Source: Verrucomicrobiota bacterium (GTDB taxonomy: Bacteria; Verrucomicrobiota; Verrucomicrobiia; Chthoniobacterales; Chthoniobacteraceae). Taken from it: a DNA stretch of 64,000 nucleotides. Shown piece by piece: positions 47,016 to 54,922 of this stretch. The number at the start of each line of letters is the position of its first letter. Positions within the stretch are counted from its first letter, which is position 1. Made by a program: the position numbers and the translations under genes. The stretch spans positions 40,971 to 104,970 of the forward strand of contig VFJQ01000052.1 in the NCBI GenBank assembly GCA_009885995.1, read 5' to 3'. A model generated the notes under the pieces. It saw only the letters and a program-made list of their open reading frames with translations, searched no databases and was not told the DNA's origin.

Positions 47016-47121
47016 CCGACAGGACCGCATGGACTCCCGCACGTCTGCGCGCCAAGGGCGCTGGCAGGAGCGCGGTGAACGCGAAGACGCCCGCGCCAAG
47101 GCGCGTTTCGACTCGTGGTAA
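46903..47121 (+). CDS. Small lipoprotein with Asp/Arg-rich tail
   Basis: The 72-residue product has a lipoprotein signal ending in lipobox LSAC (MKSHTRLIVAVALLGSSVLL, then SAC). The mature part is highly charged: SGVQDARVSGLDNRQDRMDS and RTSARQGRWQERGEREDARA. A second small gene 31 bp downstream has the same design, so the two look like paralogues. The function is unknown; periplasmic charged lipoproteins of this kind are often stress-related, which is only a suggestion. Confidence 0.7.
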   Translation: MKSHTRLIVAVALLGSSVLLSACSTSGVQDARVSGLDNRQDRMDSRTSARQGRWQERGEREDARAKARFDSW

Positions 47122-47152
47122 AAACCGATCGAGATCAACCACCCACAACCAA

Positions 47153-47356
47153 ATGAAAACGGCCATCGTGTTCCGCACCGCCACTGCCGCATTTCTCGCT
47201 GGGTGCTCCACACCGGCCGGCCGCCACGACGCGCGGGTGGACCGCCGCTACGACCACGCCGAGAACACCGCCGACCGCGTTAAAGGGCGTCACGACAACC
47301 GCACCGACCGCCCCACCGACCGCCAGGATCGAGTCGAGACGCGCTACGGCTACTGA
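47153..47356 (+). CDS. Small lipoprotein-like protein, paralogue of the preceding gene
   Basis: The 67-residue product begins MKTAIVFRTATAAFLAGCST, with the lipobox LAGC but a short, weakly hydrophobic leader. The mature part (RHDARVDRRYDHAENTADRV, then KGRHDNRTDRPTDRQDR) shares the DARV and Asp/Arg/His-rich repeats with the neighbour at 46903. It may be functional or a decaying duplicate. The 3' flank leads into an hsdM remnant on the other strand. Confidence 0.6.
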   Translation: MKTAIVFRTATAAFLAGCSTPAGRHDARVDRRYDHAENTADRVKGRHDNRTDRPTDRQDRVETRYGY

Positions 47357-47379
47357 TTGCCGGCGTCGCGCCAGCGCTG

Positions 47380-47662
47380 CTCAAGTCATCTCGCGCAGGT
47401 CGTCGCTGGTCAGCGCGGTATTGTGGTCGAGGTTGCCGTCCTGGCCCTTCGGCGCGGACCAACTTTCCCAGCGATACGGCTTCTCGAGGTTGAAGGTGTA
47501 GCTCTTCCCATCGAGCTGCGCCTCCATCGCTTTGTCCGGATCGAGACCGTCGAGGTGACCGTCGAGGTATTTAAGGAAGAGGAGCTAGGAGGTCTGCTCG
47601 GTGGTGGAGCCGGCTTCCTTGCGGAGGGCGTCGTCGATATTGCGAAAGGCTTGCTCGAACAT
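47380..47662 (-). pseudogene. hsdM: Remnant of a type I restriction-modification methylase gene (HsdM N-terminus)
   Basis: From an ATG at 47662 the minus strand reads MFEQAFRNIDDALRKEAGST, then TEQTS-stop-LLFLKYLDG, LDPDKAMEAQLDGKSYTF, NLEKPYRWESWSAPKGQDGN and LDHNTALTSDDLREMT. This matches the N-terminal helical domain of HsdM. A TAG replaces the conserved Trp of the TEQTSW motif, a few residues before it are deleted, and the frame stops at 47380 with nothing of the methylase domain. No hsdR or hsdS is nearby. It begins 12 bp after the APH-like gene on the same strand. Confidence 0.75.
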
Positions 47663-47674
47663 GGGTGTGGCGAT

Positions 47675-48601
47675 TTACGGCAGCAGCCCGAGGAGCGTTT
47701 CCATCCCGTCGATCTGCCCGAGGACTTCGCGCAGTCGCGGGAGCGCGGTGGGGATGTGCTGGAGGAAGTGCGTGCGCCCGTCGAGGTGGCCAAGCTTTCC
47801 GTAAGCCCCGAGCGCCTGCATCAGCCGCTGCATCGCGCACAGGTCGTAGATGCGCAGGAACTCCGGGTCGTGCTCGTGCTCGGGTCCGAGCAGACCGGAG
47901 AGGTAGTGGGCGAGGAGTTCGTCGCGCTCGGCGGGGGTGAGGGCGACGTAGGGATCGAGCAGCAGCGAGGCGAGGTCGTATTGCGCGAGGCCGGGGCGCA
48001 GGCCCTGGAAGTCGATGAGGCAGATTTCGCCGGCACGGACGATGACGTTCTGGCTTTGGAAATCGCGATGCACGAGGCAGCGGGGGAGCGAGGCGAGTTC
48101 GTCGGCGATCTCGTGAAGCCGCGCGCGATCCACCGGCGCCGTGTGGCCGAAGTGCCGGCCGAGGCTGTGCTCGATGAAGTAGTCCTGCTCCCACCGATAC
48201 AGCGCCGCATCGAACTGCTGCTGGAGCTGGAGCGTCTCGAGTCCCGGCGCCTTGTGCGCGTGCGTGTGGAGCAGCAGCGCCTGGTCGAGCGTGCGCTGGT
48301 AGAGCGCGCGGCGCTGCAACCACGGGTCGTCGCGGTGCGACCACAGGTCGTTGTCGCCCGCGTCCTCCATCACGATCAGCCCTTCGCTTTCATCGTGGAA
48401 ATACACCGCCGGCACGCGCACGCCGACGCTCGCGAGAAAGTGTGAGATGGCGACGTAGTGGCGGTTTTCCGGCCGGTCCTCGCCGTAGCGGACGAAGATC
48501 ACCGTCCGATCGCCGACGCGCATCCGCCAAAACTTCCGGCCCGAGCCGCCCTTGTCGATGAAGGCGACGGTCACAGGCGGGTGATTCGGATCGGTGAGCA
48601 T
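47675..48601 (-). CDS. Aminoglycoside-phosphotransferase-fold kinase (AmgK-like)
   Basis: The 308-residue protein has the APH/choline-kinase fold. Visible parts are FIDKGGSGRKFWRMRVGDRT (nucleotide-binding loop), LIVMEDAGDND (hinge), the catalytic loop CLVHRDFQSQNVIV with HxDxxxxN, and the metal-binding ICLIDFQGLRPG. This set, especially GGSGRKF and RDFQSQN, resembles the N-acetylmuramate/N-acetylglucosamine anomeric kinase AmgK and related cell-wall recycling kinases more than antibiotic-resistance enzymes. The substrate is inferred. The start at 48601 (MLTDPNHPPVTVAF) is chosen because upstream codons read as antisense of the next gene. Confidence 0.82.
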   Translation of the reverse strand: MLTDPNHPPVTVAFIDKGGSGRKFWRMRVGDRTVIFVRYGEDRPENRHYVAISHFLASVGVRVPAVYFHDESEGLIVMEDAGDNDLWSHRDDPWLQRRALYQRTLDQALLLHTHAHKAPGLETLQLQQQFDAALYRWEQDYFIEHSLGRHFGHTAPVDRARLHEIADELASLPRCLVHRDFQSQNVIVRAGEICLIDFQGLRPGLAQYDLASLLLDPYVALTPAERDELLAHYLSGLLGPEHEHDPEFLRIYDLCAMQRLMQALGAYGKLGHLDGRTHFLQHIPTALPRLREVLGQIDGMETLLGLLP

Positions 48602-48654
48602 GGGGCGGCGACCTTTCCGGCAAACGCCGCTGCTGTCCAGTGCGCGAGCCTGGG

Positions 48655-49458
48655 TCAGCGCCCCGCCACGCCCTGCGCCCCGCGCGTCGGCTTCACCTGC
48701 TCCAGCGCGAGCTTTGCTTCCTTTTGATACGCCTCGTCCTGCGCATCCACCGCGCGGATGCCGAGCACATTCTGCCAGACCTGCGCGGCGAGATCCGGCT
48801 TGCTCATTTGCTGATACGCGTGAGCCAGCTCCGCGTGATGCATCATCCGCTGCGGCGCGATCTCGATGGACTTCTTGAAGCACCTCACGGCGTCCTCATT
48901 GCTCGCTGGCGGCAACCCGCCATAGACGAAACTTGCGAGTGCCTTGAGCACGCCGTTGAGATTCGCCACGCCCGAATGCCAGCGGCCGAGCACGTGCCAC
49001 GCGTAGTCGTCTTTCGGATCGAGAACGATCGAACGTTGCGCCTCATCGCGGATGATCTTCGCGTATTCCATCTTCGTCTTGTTGCCGACGAAGTCCGTCA
49101 TCTTGCCGTAGCAGATCGAGAGATTCAGGTGCGCCTTGGCGCTATTCGCGTCGCGAGCGACCGCGCGCTTGCCGTAGTCGAGCGCCTTCTCTGCGAAGCC
49201 CTTCGCATCCTCCTTCACCTTCGTCGCATCGATGAGGTCGGTGTATTGCTTCGAGATGCGCAGCAGCACGCCGAGGTTCTGTGGCTCGATCGCCTCCGCC
49301 TGCTGAAGCACGGCCAGCGCTGCCTTCGATTCGTGCCGCGCATCGCTCGCGTCGCCCTGCGCGATGAATCCGGCGACGCGCGGATCTTCAGCCAGGAGCT
49401 GGCCGGCGAGCAGAGCGGCGAGCAGAGCGGGAGCATTCACTGCCCACGACTGGAGCAC
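48655..49458 (-). CDS. Secreted TPR-repeat protein
   Basis: The 267-residue protein begins with a signal peptide (MLQSWAVNAPALLAALLAGQ) and is built of TPR-like helix pairs: LAVLQQAEAIEPQNLGVLLR, then AVARDANSAKAHLNLSICYG, SIVLDPKDDYAWHVLGRWH, CFKKSIEIAPQRMMHHAELA and QVWQNVLGIRAVDAQDEAYQ. The order of repeats resembles the regulator-of-microtubule-dynamics-like TPR proteins found in bacteria. It probably acts as a periplasmic protein-binding scaffold; the partner is unknown. It is transcribed toward the APH-like gene after a 53-bp gap. Confidence 0.85.
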   Translation of the reverse strand: MLQSWAVNAPALLAALLAGQLLAEDPRVAGFIAQGDASDARHESKAALAVLQQAEAIEPQNLGVLLRISKQYTDLIDATKVKEDAKGFAEKALDYGKRAVARDANSAKAHLNLSICYGKMTDFVGNKTKMEYAKIIRDEAQRSIVLDPKDDYAWHVLGRWHSGVANLNGVLKALASFVYGGLPPASNEDAVRCFKKSIEIAPQRMMHHAELAHAYQQMSKPDLAAQVWQNVLGIRAVDAQDEAYQKEAKLALEQVKPTRGAQGVAGR

Positions 49459-49509
49459 ACCACTGCGGGGAAGTCTGCCGCGGATTTGTGAAAAGTTCGC
49501 GCTCGCCGC

Positions 49510-50952
49510 TCAGCGCCGCGGCGGGAGCTGACGGAGCAGCGCCTTCATCTCGGCGACGACCGCCGTGTGCGCGGGATCGGCAGCGAGGTTCTTCATCTCG
49601 TGCGGATCGGCCTGCTCGTCGAAGAGCATCGCGCCACCGTTCCCGCCTTCGTATTCCGCGTAGCGCCAGCGCTCGGTGCGCACCGCGTGGCCGTAGCCAT
49701 TCGCCGCGCTCACGGTGAAGGCCGGATGTTCCCACGCCGCCTGCGGATCGCGCAGCAGCGCCGCGAAGCTCTGGCCTTCCAGCCCCGCCGGCTGCGGCAG
49801 CGCGCACAACTCCGCGAGCGTGGGAAAGAGATCGACGAACTCGACTGTGCGCGGGGAGACCTTCCCATTCCCCGCAGTCTTCGGCAGCCGCACGACGAGC
49901 GGCACGCGCGCGCCGACCTCGAAGAGCGACGCGTGCTTCGACCACTTGCCCTTCTCGCCGAGGTGATAGCCGTGATCGCCCCAGAACACGACGAGCGTCT
50001 TCTCCGCGAGCCCGAGCCGGTCGAGCGCGTCGAGCACGCGGCCGATGTTCCAGTCCGTCCACGATGCGGAGGCGCGATACGCTTGGATCATCTTGCGTGC
50101 GTCATCGGGCGAGGCGTCGCGATTGATGAAAAGATCGCCGCTGCGCGCCGGGATGCTCGCCTTCGGAAAACCAACCGGCGCCGCGGGCCGCGTCGCGAAG
50201 TCCGGCGGGAGCTCGATCTTCGCTGCGTCGTGCATGTCGAAGAAACGCTTCGGCGCCGTCGGCGGGCTGTGCGGTTTGGTGAATCCGACGGCGATGAAGA
50301 ATGGCTGGTCCTTCTTCTCCTCGATCATCGCGATGCCATTCTGCGCTGCGTAGAAATCGGGATGATCCTCGCCGTCGCCATCCATCACCACGATGCGATC
50401 CGACAACGCTGGATCCTGCCGCACCTTCTTCCCACCCGGCCCCGGCTTCGCAGGCTGCCAGCCCGGCGGCGGCTTGATCCCGTGCCCGGCGGGCACGACC
50501 GCGCGGCGCACCTCGCTCCACGCCTTCGGGTCGTCCATGCTGCCGTGGAAGATCTTCCCCGTCGCGCCCGCGAAGTAGCCGTTGTCCTTGAAGTGCTGCG
50601 GCAGGCTCACCCAGTCGGGGTGCGCTTTGCGGAAGTCGACCGTGTTGTCCATCACTCCCGTCGTCGTCGGGTAACGCCCGGTGAGTAGCGAAGTGCGCGA
50701 CGGATTGCACAGCGGGAACTGGCAATACGCGCGATCGAACCGCACCGCGCCCGCGGCGAGTTTGTCCACATTCGGCGTGATCATGCCCTTCGCGCCGTAG
50801 CAGGCGATCTCGGGCCGCCAGTCGTCGGTGGCGATGAAGAGGACGTTCAACTTCTCGGCACTGTGGACTGAGTGATCAGTGATCAGCAGGCCAGTGATCA
50901 GTAACGCAAGTGCGGTAAGGGAACGGACTCGCAAGTTCATGGGCGTATTCAT
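49510..50952 (-). CDS. Secreted sulfatase (iduronate-2-sulfatase-like), formylglycine type
   Basis: The enzyme hydrolyses sulfate esters, probably of marine or plant/animal polysaccharides, in the periplasm. The 480-residue protein has a signal peptide (residues 1-32). It shows NVLFIATDDWRPEIACYGAK with metal-binding Asp residues and the sulfatase signature CNPSRTSLLTGR, where Cys82 should be converted to formylglycine. WGDHGYHLGEKGKWSKH and the C-terminal GGAMLFDEQADPHEMKNLA follow. An ATG at 50940 could also serve as start. It is 18 bp after a second, similar sulfatase gene. No formylglycine-generating enzyme gene lies in the window. Confidence 0.93.
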   Translation of the reverse strand: MNTPMNLRVRSLTALALLITGLLITDHSVHSAEKLNVLFIATDDWRPEIACYGAKGMITPNVDKLAAGAVRFDRAYCQFPLCNPSRTSLLTGRYPTTTGVMDNTVDFRKAHPDWVSLPQHFKDNGYFAGATGKIFHGSMDDPKAWSEVRRAVVPAGHGIKPPPGWQPAKPGPGGKKVRQDPALSDRIVVMDGDGEDHPDFYAAQNGIAMIEEKKDQPFFIAVGFTKPHSPPTAPKRFFDMHDAAKIELPPDFATRPAAPVGFPKASIPARSGDLFINRDASPDDARKMIQAYRASASWTDWNIGRVLDALDRLGLAEKTLVVFWGDHGYHLGEKGKWSKHASLFEVGARVPLVVRLPKTAGNGKVSPRTVEFVDLFPTLAELCALPQPAGLEGQSFAALLRDPQAAWEHPAFTVSAANGYGHAVRTERWRYAEYEGGNGGAMLFDEQADPHEMKNLAADPAHTAVVAEMKALLRQLPPRR

Positions 50953-50970
50953 CGGATGACTGATGACTGA

Positions 50971-52395
50971 TTACTTCCCGCCCGCCTGCAACTGAGCATG
51001 CAGTTCGGCGACCGTCTTCACATGCTCCGGCGCTTGCGCGAGGTTCTTGTATTCACCCGGATCGGCGTCGTGATCGTAAAGCTCCGCACCCGCGCGCCCT
51101 TCATCCCACTCCGTGTAGCGCCACCGCTCGGTGCGCACGCTCCGGCCCATGATCTGCCCGCCTCCTTTCTTCGCGCCCTTGGTGAACGTGCCGACATTTG
51201 CGCCGCGTGTGACCTGCGAAAACGCCGCGTGCTTCCACTCCGCCGCCGGATTCTCGACGAGGGCCTTCATGCTGTGCCCCTCGGTCTTCGCATCCGCAGC
51301 GATGCCGCAGAGATCGGTCAGCGTCTTGTGCAGCGACACGAGCTCGACCGTGCGCGCTGAAGTCTTCCCCTTCACTCCACCCGGCGCGGCGATGACGAGC
51401 GGCACGCGCGCGGATTCCTCGAAGATGCTCATCTTCTGCCACAGATTCTTTTCGCCGAGGTGGTAGCCGTGGTCGCTGTGGAAGACGACGACGGTTTTGT
51501 CCGCGAGCTTTAGCCGATCGAGCGCATCGAGTAGCCGGCCCATCTGCGCATCCATGAAACTCGTCGCCGCGCTGTAAGCCTGAATCGCCTGCCGCCGCAG
51601 GTCGTCGCTCATCTCCAGCTCTTCCTTTTTGTGCACCGCGAGCGCCGGTGCGGGGAAAAGCGACGCGAGATTCGCCGGGATCGCGGGCAGCTTGATCTTG
51701 TCCGGCGGATACATGGCGAACCACGGCTTCGGTGCGACGTAAGGCGTGTGAGGGCGGTAAAAACCGATGGCGAGATAGAACGGCTGCGCGCCTTTTGCGA
51801 AGCCCTCGATCAACTCGATCGCCGCCGCCGCGCCCTTGCCGTCGGTCTGCTCCGCATCGGTGCCATCGGCTGCGAGCCAGCTCAGCGTGCCGCCGAACTG
51901 CCCGGGCTTCAGCGTGAAGATCAGCGGCTCGTCGTCCTTGTCGCGCCCCTTCGGGTTCACGACTTTTTCCCACGACGCCGGGTCGTCCATCCCATCGGTG
52001 CCGATCTGCGTCGGCACGCCGTAGTGGTAGAGCTTGCCCACGCGCGCGACGCGGTATCCCGCCTTGCGAAAGCTCTGTGGGATCGTCACCGCGTCCGGCA
52101 CCACGTCGCGGAAGTTCGTGCGGTTCTCATACACCTTCGTCGTGTCCGGCCGCAGCCCGGTCATGAACGACGCGCGCGACGGATTGCACAGCGGAAACTG
52201 GCAATACGCCCGCTCGAAGCGCACCCCGCGAGCCGCGAGCCGGTCGATGTTCGGCGATTTCACCATCGGGTCGCCGTAGCACGCGAGCCGCGCGCAGAGG
52301 TCGTCGGACACGATGTGCAAGACGTTGAGCTTCTCCGCTGCGAGCACGCGAGCGCAGGCGAGGAGGACGAAGAGGAGGGAAAGAGAATGTTTCAT
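50971..52395 (-). CDS. Secreted sulfatase (iduronate-2-sulfatase-like), formylglycine type
   Basis: The 474-residue product from the ATG at 52395 has a signal peptide (MKHSLSLLFVLLACARVLAA). It shows LNVLHIVSDDLCARLACYGD, the sulfatase signature CNPSRASFMTGL with Cys70 as the formylglycine site, FHSDHGYHLGEKNLWQKMSI, and the terminal AELYDHDADPGEYKNLAQ. It is clearly homologous along its length to the sulfatase at 49510, so the two arose by duplication, but they differ enough to suggest distinct substrates. The pair is transcribed divergently from the MFS transporter gene, 99 bp away. Confidence 0.93.
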   Translation of the reverse strand: MKHSLSLLFVLLACARVLAAEKLNVLHIVSDDLCARLACYGDPMVKSPNIDRLAARGVRFERAYCQFPLCNPSRASFMTGLRPDTTKVYENRTNFRDVVPDAVTIPQSFRKAGYRVARVGKLYHYGVPTQIGTDGMDDPASWEKVVNPKGRDKDDEPLIFTLKPGQFGGTLSWLAADGTDAEQTDGKGAAAAIELIEGFAKGAQPFYLAIGFYRPHTPYVAPKPWFAMYPPDKIKLPAIPANLASLFPAPALAVHKKEELEMSDDLRRQAIQAYSAATSFMDAQMGRLLDALDRLKLADKTVVVFHSDHGYHLGEKNLWQKMSIFEESARVPLVIAAPGGVKGKTSARTVELVSLHKTLTDLCGIAADAKTEGHSMKALVENPAAEWKHAAFSQVTRGANVGTFTKGAKKGGGQIMGRSVRTERWRYTEWDEGRAGAELYDHDADPGEYKNLAQAPEHVKTVAELHAQLQAGGK

Positions 52396-52494
52396 GCGGA
52401 CGCGGACGCTCGCCGCGCGCGCGACATGGGCCAACTACCCAAATCCCCGGTGCGCCCGCTTGCCTTCATCACGCCAGCCTTTCACAACACGCCC

Positions 52495-53778
52495 ATGCCC
52501 CCACCCGCCACCAACTCCGTCGGCCGCGTCGTCCTCGCCAGCTTCATCGGCACGACGATCGAGTGGTATGACTTCTTCCTCTACGGCACCGCGTCCGCGC
52601 TCGTCTTCAACAAGCTCTTCTTCCCCAACTTCGACCCGCTCGCGGGCACGATGGCCGCGTTCGCCACGTATGCCGTCGGCTTCTTCGCGAGGCCCATCGG
52701 CGGCATCGTCTTTGGCCATTTCGGCGACAGGCTCGGGCGCAAGACGATGCTCGTCACCACGCTCATGCTCATGGGTCTCGCCACTTTTTTCATCGGCGTG
52801 CTCCCGACTTATCAGCAAGCTGGCGTGCTCGCGCCCGTGCTGCTCGTGCTGTTGCGGTTCGTGCAAGGCTTTGGCGTCGGCGGAGAATGGGGTGGCGCGG
52901 TGCTGATGGCCGTCGAGCATGGTGGAGCGTCGCAGCGCGGCTGGCGCGGAAGCTGGGTGCAGGCCGGCGTGCCCGCGGGCCTGCTGCTCGCGAACGCAGT
53001 GTTCAGCATTTTCTCCGCGCTGCCCGAGGCGCAGTTCCTTGCGTGGGGTTGGCGTGTGCCGTTCCTGCTTGGCATCGTGCTCACCGGCGTCGGCTTCTTC
53101 ATCCGGCTCGCGATCATCGAGAGCCCCGTCTTCGCCGCCGCGAAAACCGAGCGCGCGCCCGCTGCACCGCCGATCATCGAGTTGCTCCGCCGCCATCCGC
53201 GCAACGTGCTCATCGCGATGGGCGCGCGTTTCGCGGAGAACGCCTACTTCTACATCTTCACCGTCTTCGTGCTCAGCTACGCGACCGAGCGGCTCGGGCT
53301 GAAAAAAGCAGTGCTGCTCAACGGCGTGCTGCTCGCCTCCGCGGTGCAGTTCGTCCTCATCCCGATCTTCGGAGCGCTGTCGGATCGCGTGGGAAGACGG
53401 CCGGTCTATCTCGGCGGCGCGCTGTTTCTCGCCGCGTTCGCGTTCCCGTTTTTCTGGCTCGTCGATACGAAATCCACGCCGCTCATATGGCTCGCCATCG
53501 TCGTCGGTCTCATCGGCCACTCCGCGATGTATGGCCCGCAAGCCGCGTTTTTCTCGGAGCTGTTCGGCACGAACGTCCGCTACACCGGCGCCTCGCTCGG
53601 ATACCAGCTCGCGTCCCCGCTCGCCGGCGGCCTCGCTCCGCTCATCGCCACCGCGCTGCTCTCGTGGTCAGGCGGTTCGCCGTGGCCGATCGCGCTCTAT
53701 CTCATCGCCACTGCGCTCATCACGCTCGTGTCCGTCTGGTTCGCTGCGGAGACGAACCGCCGCGACTTGGGCGATTAG
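52495..53778 (+). CDS. MFS transporter, metabolite:H+ symporter (MHS) type
   Basis: The 427-residue inner-membrane protein has 12 predicted helices. It carries the MHS-type opening IGTTIEWYDFFLYGTASALV and the MFS motif A HFGDRLGRKTML between helices 2 and 3, repeated as ALSDRVGRRPVYL between helices 8 and 9. MHS members (ProP, ShiA, KgtP, CitA) carry compatible solutes or carboxylates with protons. It lies next to sulfatase genes and converges, 1 bp apart, with the thiolase gene. A catabolic substrate is possible but unproven. Confidence 0.9.
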   Translation: MPPPATNSVGRVVLASFIGTTIEWYDFFLYGTASALVFNKLFFPNFDPLAGTMAAFATYAVGFFARPIGGIVFGHFGDRLGRKTMLVTTLMLMGLATFFIGVLPTYQQAGVLAPVLLVLLRFVQGFGVGGEWGGAVLMAVEHGGASQRGWRGSWVQAGVPAGLLLANAVFSIFSALPEAQFLAWGWRVPFLLGIVLTGVGFFIRLAIIESPVFAAAKTERAPAAPPIIELLRRHPRNVLIAMGARFAENAYFYIFTVFVLSYATERLGLKKAVLLNGVLLASAVQFVLIPIFGALSDRVGRRPVYLGGALFLAAFAFPFFWLVDTKSTPLIWLAIVVGLIGHSAMYGPQAAFFSELFGTNVRYTGASLGYQLASPLAGGLAPLIATALLSWSGGSPWPIALYLIATALITLVSVWFAAETNRRDLGD

Positions 53779-53779
53779 C

Positions 53780-54922
53780 TCATCGCTCGATCGCCATCGC
53801 GATTCCCATCCCGCCCCCGACGCACAACGACGCGATCCCGCATTTCGCATTCGTGTCTTCGAGGATGTGCAGCAGCGTCGTCAGCACACGCGCTCCGCTC
53901 GCGCCGATCGGATGCCCGAGCGCGATCCCGCCACCGCGCCGGTTCAGCTTCGCGAGGTTCAGCCCAAGCTCGCGCACGCAGCCGAGCGCCTGCGCGGCGA
54001 AGGCTTCGTTGATCTCCACCGCATCGACATCAGCCAGCTTCCAGCCCGTCTCCTCGCACAGCCGTCGAATCGCCCCGACCGGCCCGAGCCCCATCGTCGC
54101 CGGATCGCAGCCCACCGCCGTCGCCGCGACGATGCGCGCCCTCGGAGTAAGCCCGTGCTGCTTCACCGCAGCCTCGCTCGCGACGAGCGTGAGTGCCGCG
54201 CCGTCGTTGATGCCGGATGCGTTCCCCGCGGTCACAGTGCCGTTCGTGCGGAAGGATGGCTTGAGTTGCGCGAGCTTTTCCAAGGTCGTGTCCGCCCGCG
54301 GATGCTCGTCCGCTTCGACTCCACCGACGGCCACGATCTCTCGCCGAAACGCCGCGTGATCGACCCGCTGCTGGCTGAGCAGCGCGAAGCGATCCTGCTC
54401 CTCGCGCGTGATCTGAAACATGTCTGCGATGCGCTCCGCGGTCTCGCCCATGCCGAGCTTGAGCACCGGATCGCTCAAGCCGTCGGCGAAGATTGCATCC
54501 ACCAGCGCGCCGTCGCCGAGCTTGCGCCCCCAGCGCAGATCGGTCGCGTAATGTGGCGCGCGGCTCATCGACTCGACCCCGCCCGCAAGCACGAGCGCCG
54601 CTTCGCCGCCCGCGATCGCCGCCGCCGCGATCGCGATCGCTTTCAGCCCCGACGCACACGCCATGTTCACCGTGAAGGCCGGTGTGCTCTGCGGCAGCCC
54701 GAGGCGCAGCCCGACTTGTCGCGCGACGTTCATCCCCGCGCCAGCCTGCAGCACCTGGCCGAGGATCACTTGCTCGATGTGCGGCTTGAGCCCCGCCGGC
54801 ACGACCGCCTCGGCGACCGGCAGCGCGAGATCAGCAGGCGCGAGCGCCTTGAGTCCGCCACCGAAGCGCCCGATCGGCGAACGGCGCGCATCGACGAGAA
54901 AGACCGACTGGGAAAAGATCAT
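53780..54922 (-). CDS. Acetyl-CoA C-acetyltransferase (thiolase)
   Basis: Thiolase II condenses or cleaves acetoacetyl-CoA. The 380-residue product from the ATG at 54922 has the nucleophile Cys89 in NMACASGLKA, the NEAFAAQ motif, GGGIALGHPIGASGAR with the catalytic His, and the second Cys in SLCVGGGMG. Its ATG overlaps the CoA-transferase stop (ATGA). With that gene and the SDR dehydrogenase upstream it forms a small acyl-CoA operon, suited to acetoacetate or short-chain hydroxyacyl use. No PHB synthase is present in the window. Confidence 0.94.
   Translation of the reverse strand: MIFSQSVFLVDARRSPIGRFGGGLKALAPADLALPVAEAVVPAGLKPHIEQVILGQVLQAGAGMNVARQVGLRLGLPQSTPAFTVNMACASGLKAIAIAAAAIAGGEAALVLAGGVESMSRAPHYATDLRWGRKLGDGALVDAIFADGLSDPVLKLGMGETAERIADMFQITREEQDRFALLSQQRVDHAAFRREIVAVGGVEADEHPRADTTLEKLAQLKPSFRTNGTVTAGNASGINDGAALTLVASEAAVKQHGLTPRARIVAATAVGCDPATMGLGPVGAIRRLCEETGWKLADVDAVEINEAFAAQALGCVRELGLNLAKLNRRGGGIALGHPIGASGARVLTTLLHILEDTNAKCGIASLCVGGGMGIAMAIER

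Noticed and set aside
47675..48601. Antibiotic-resistance aminoglycoside phosphotransferase
   Set aside because: The GGSGRKF loop and RDFQSQN catalytic sequence fit cell-wall sugar kinases better, and there is no resistance-gene context.
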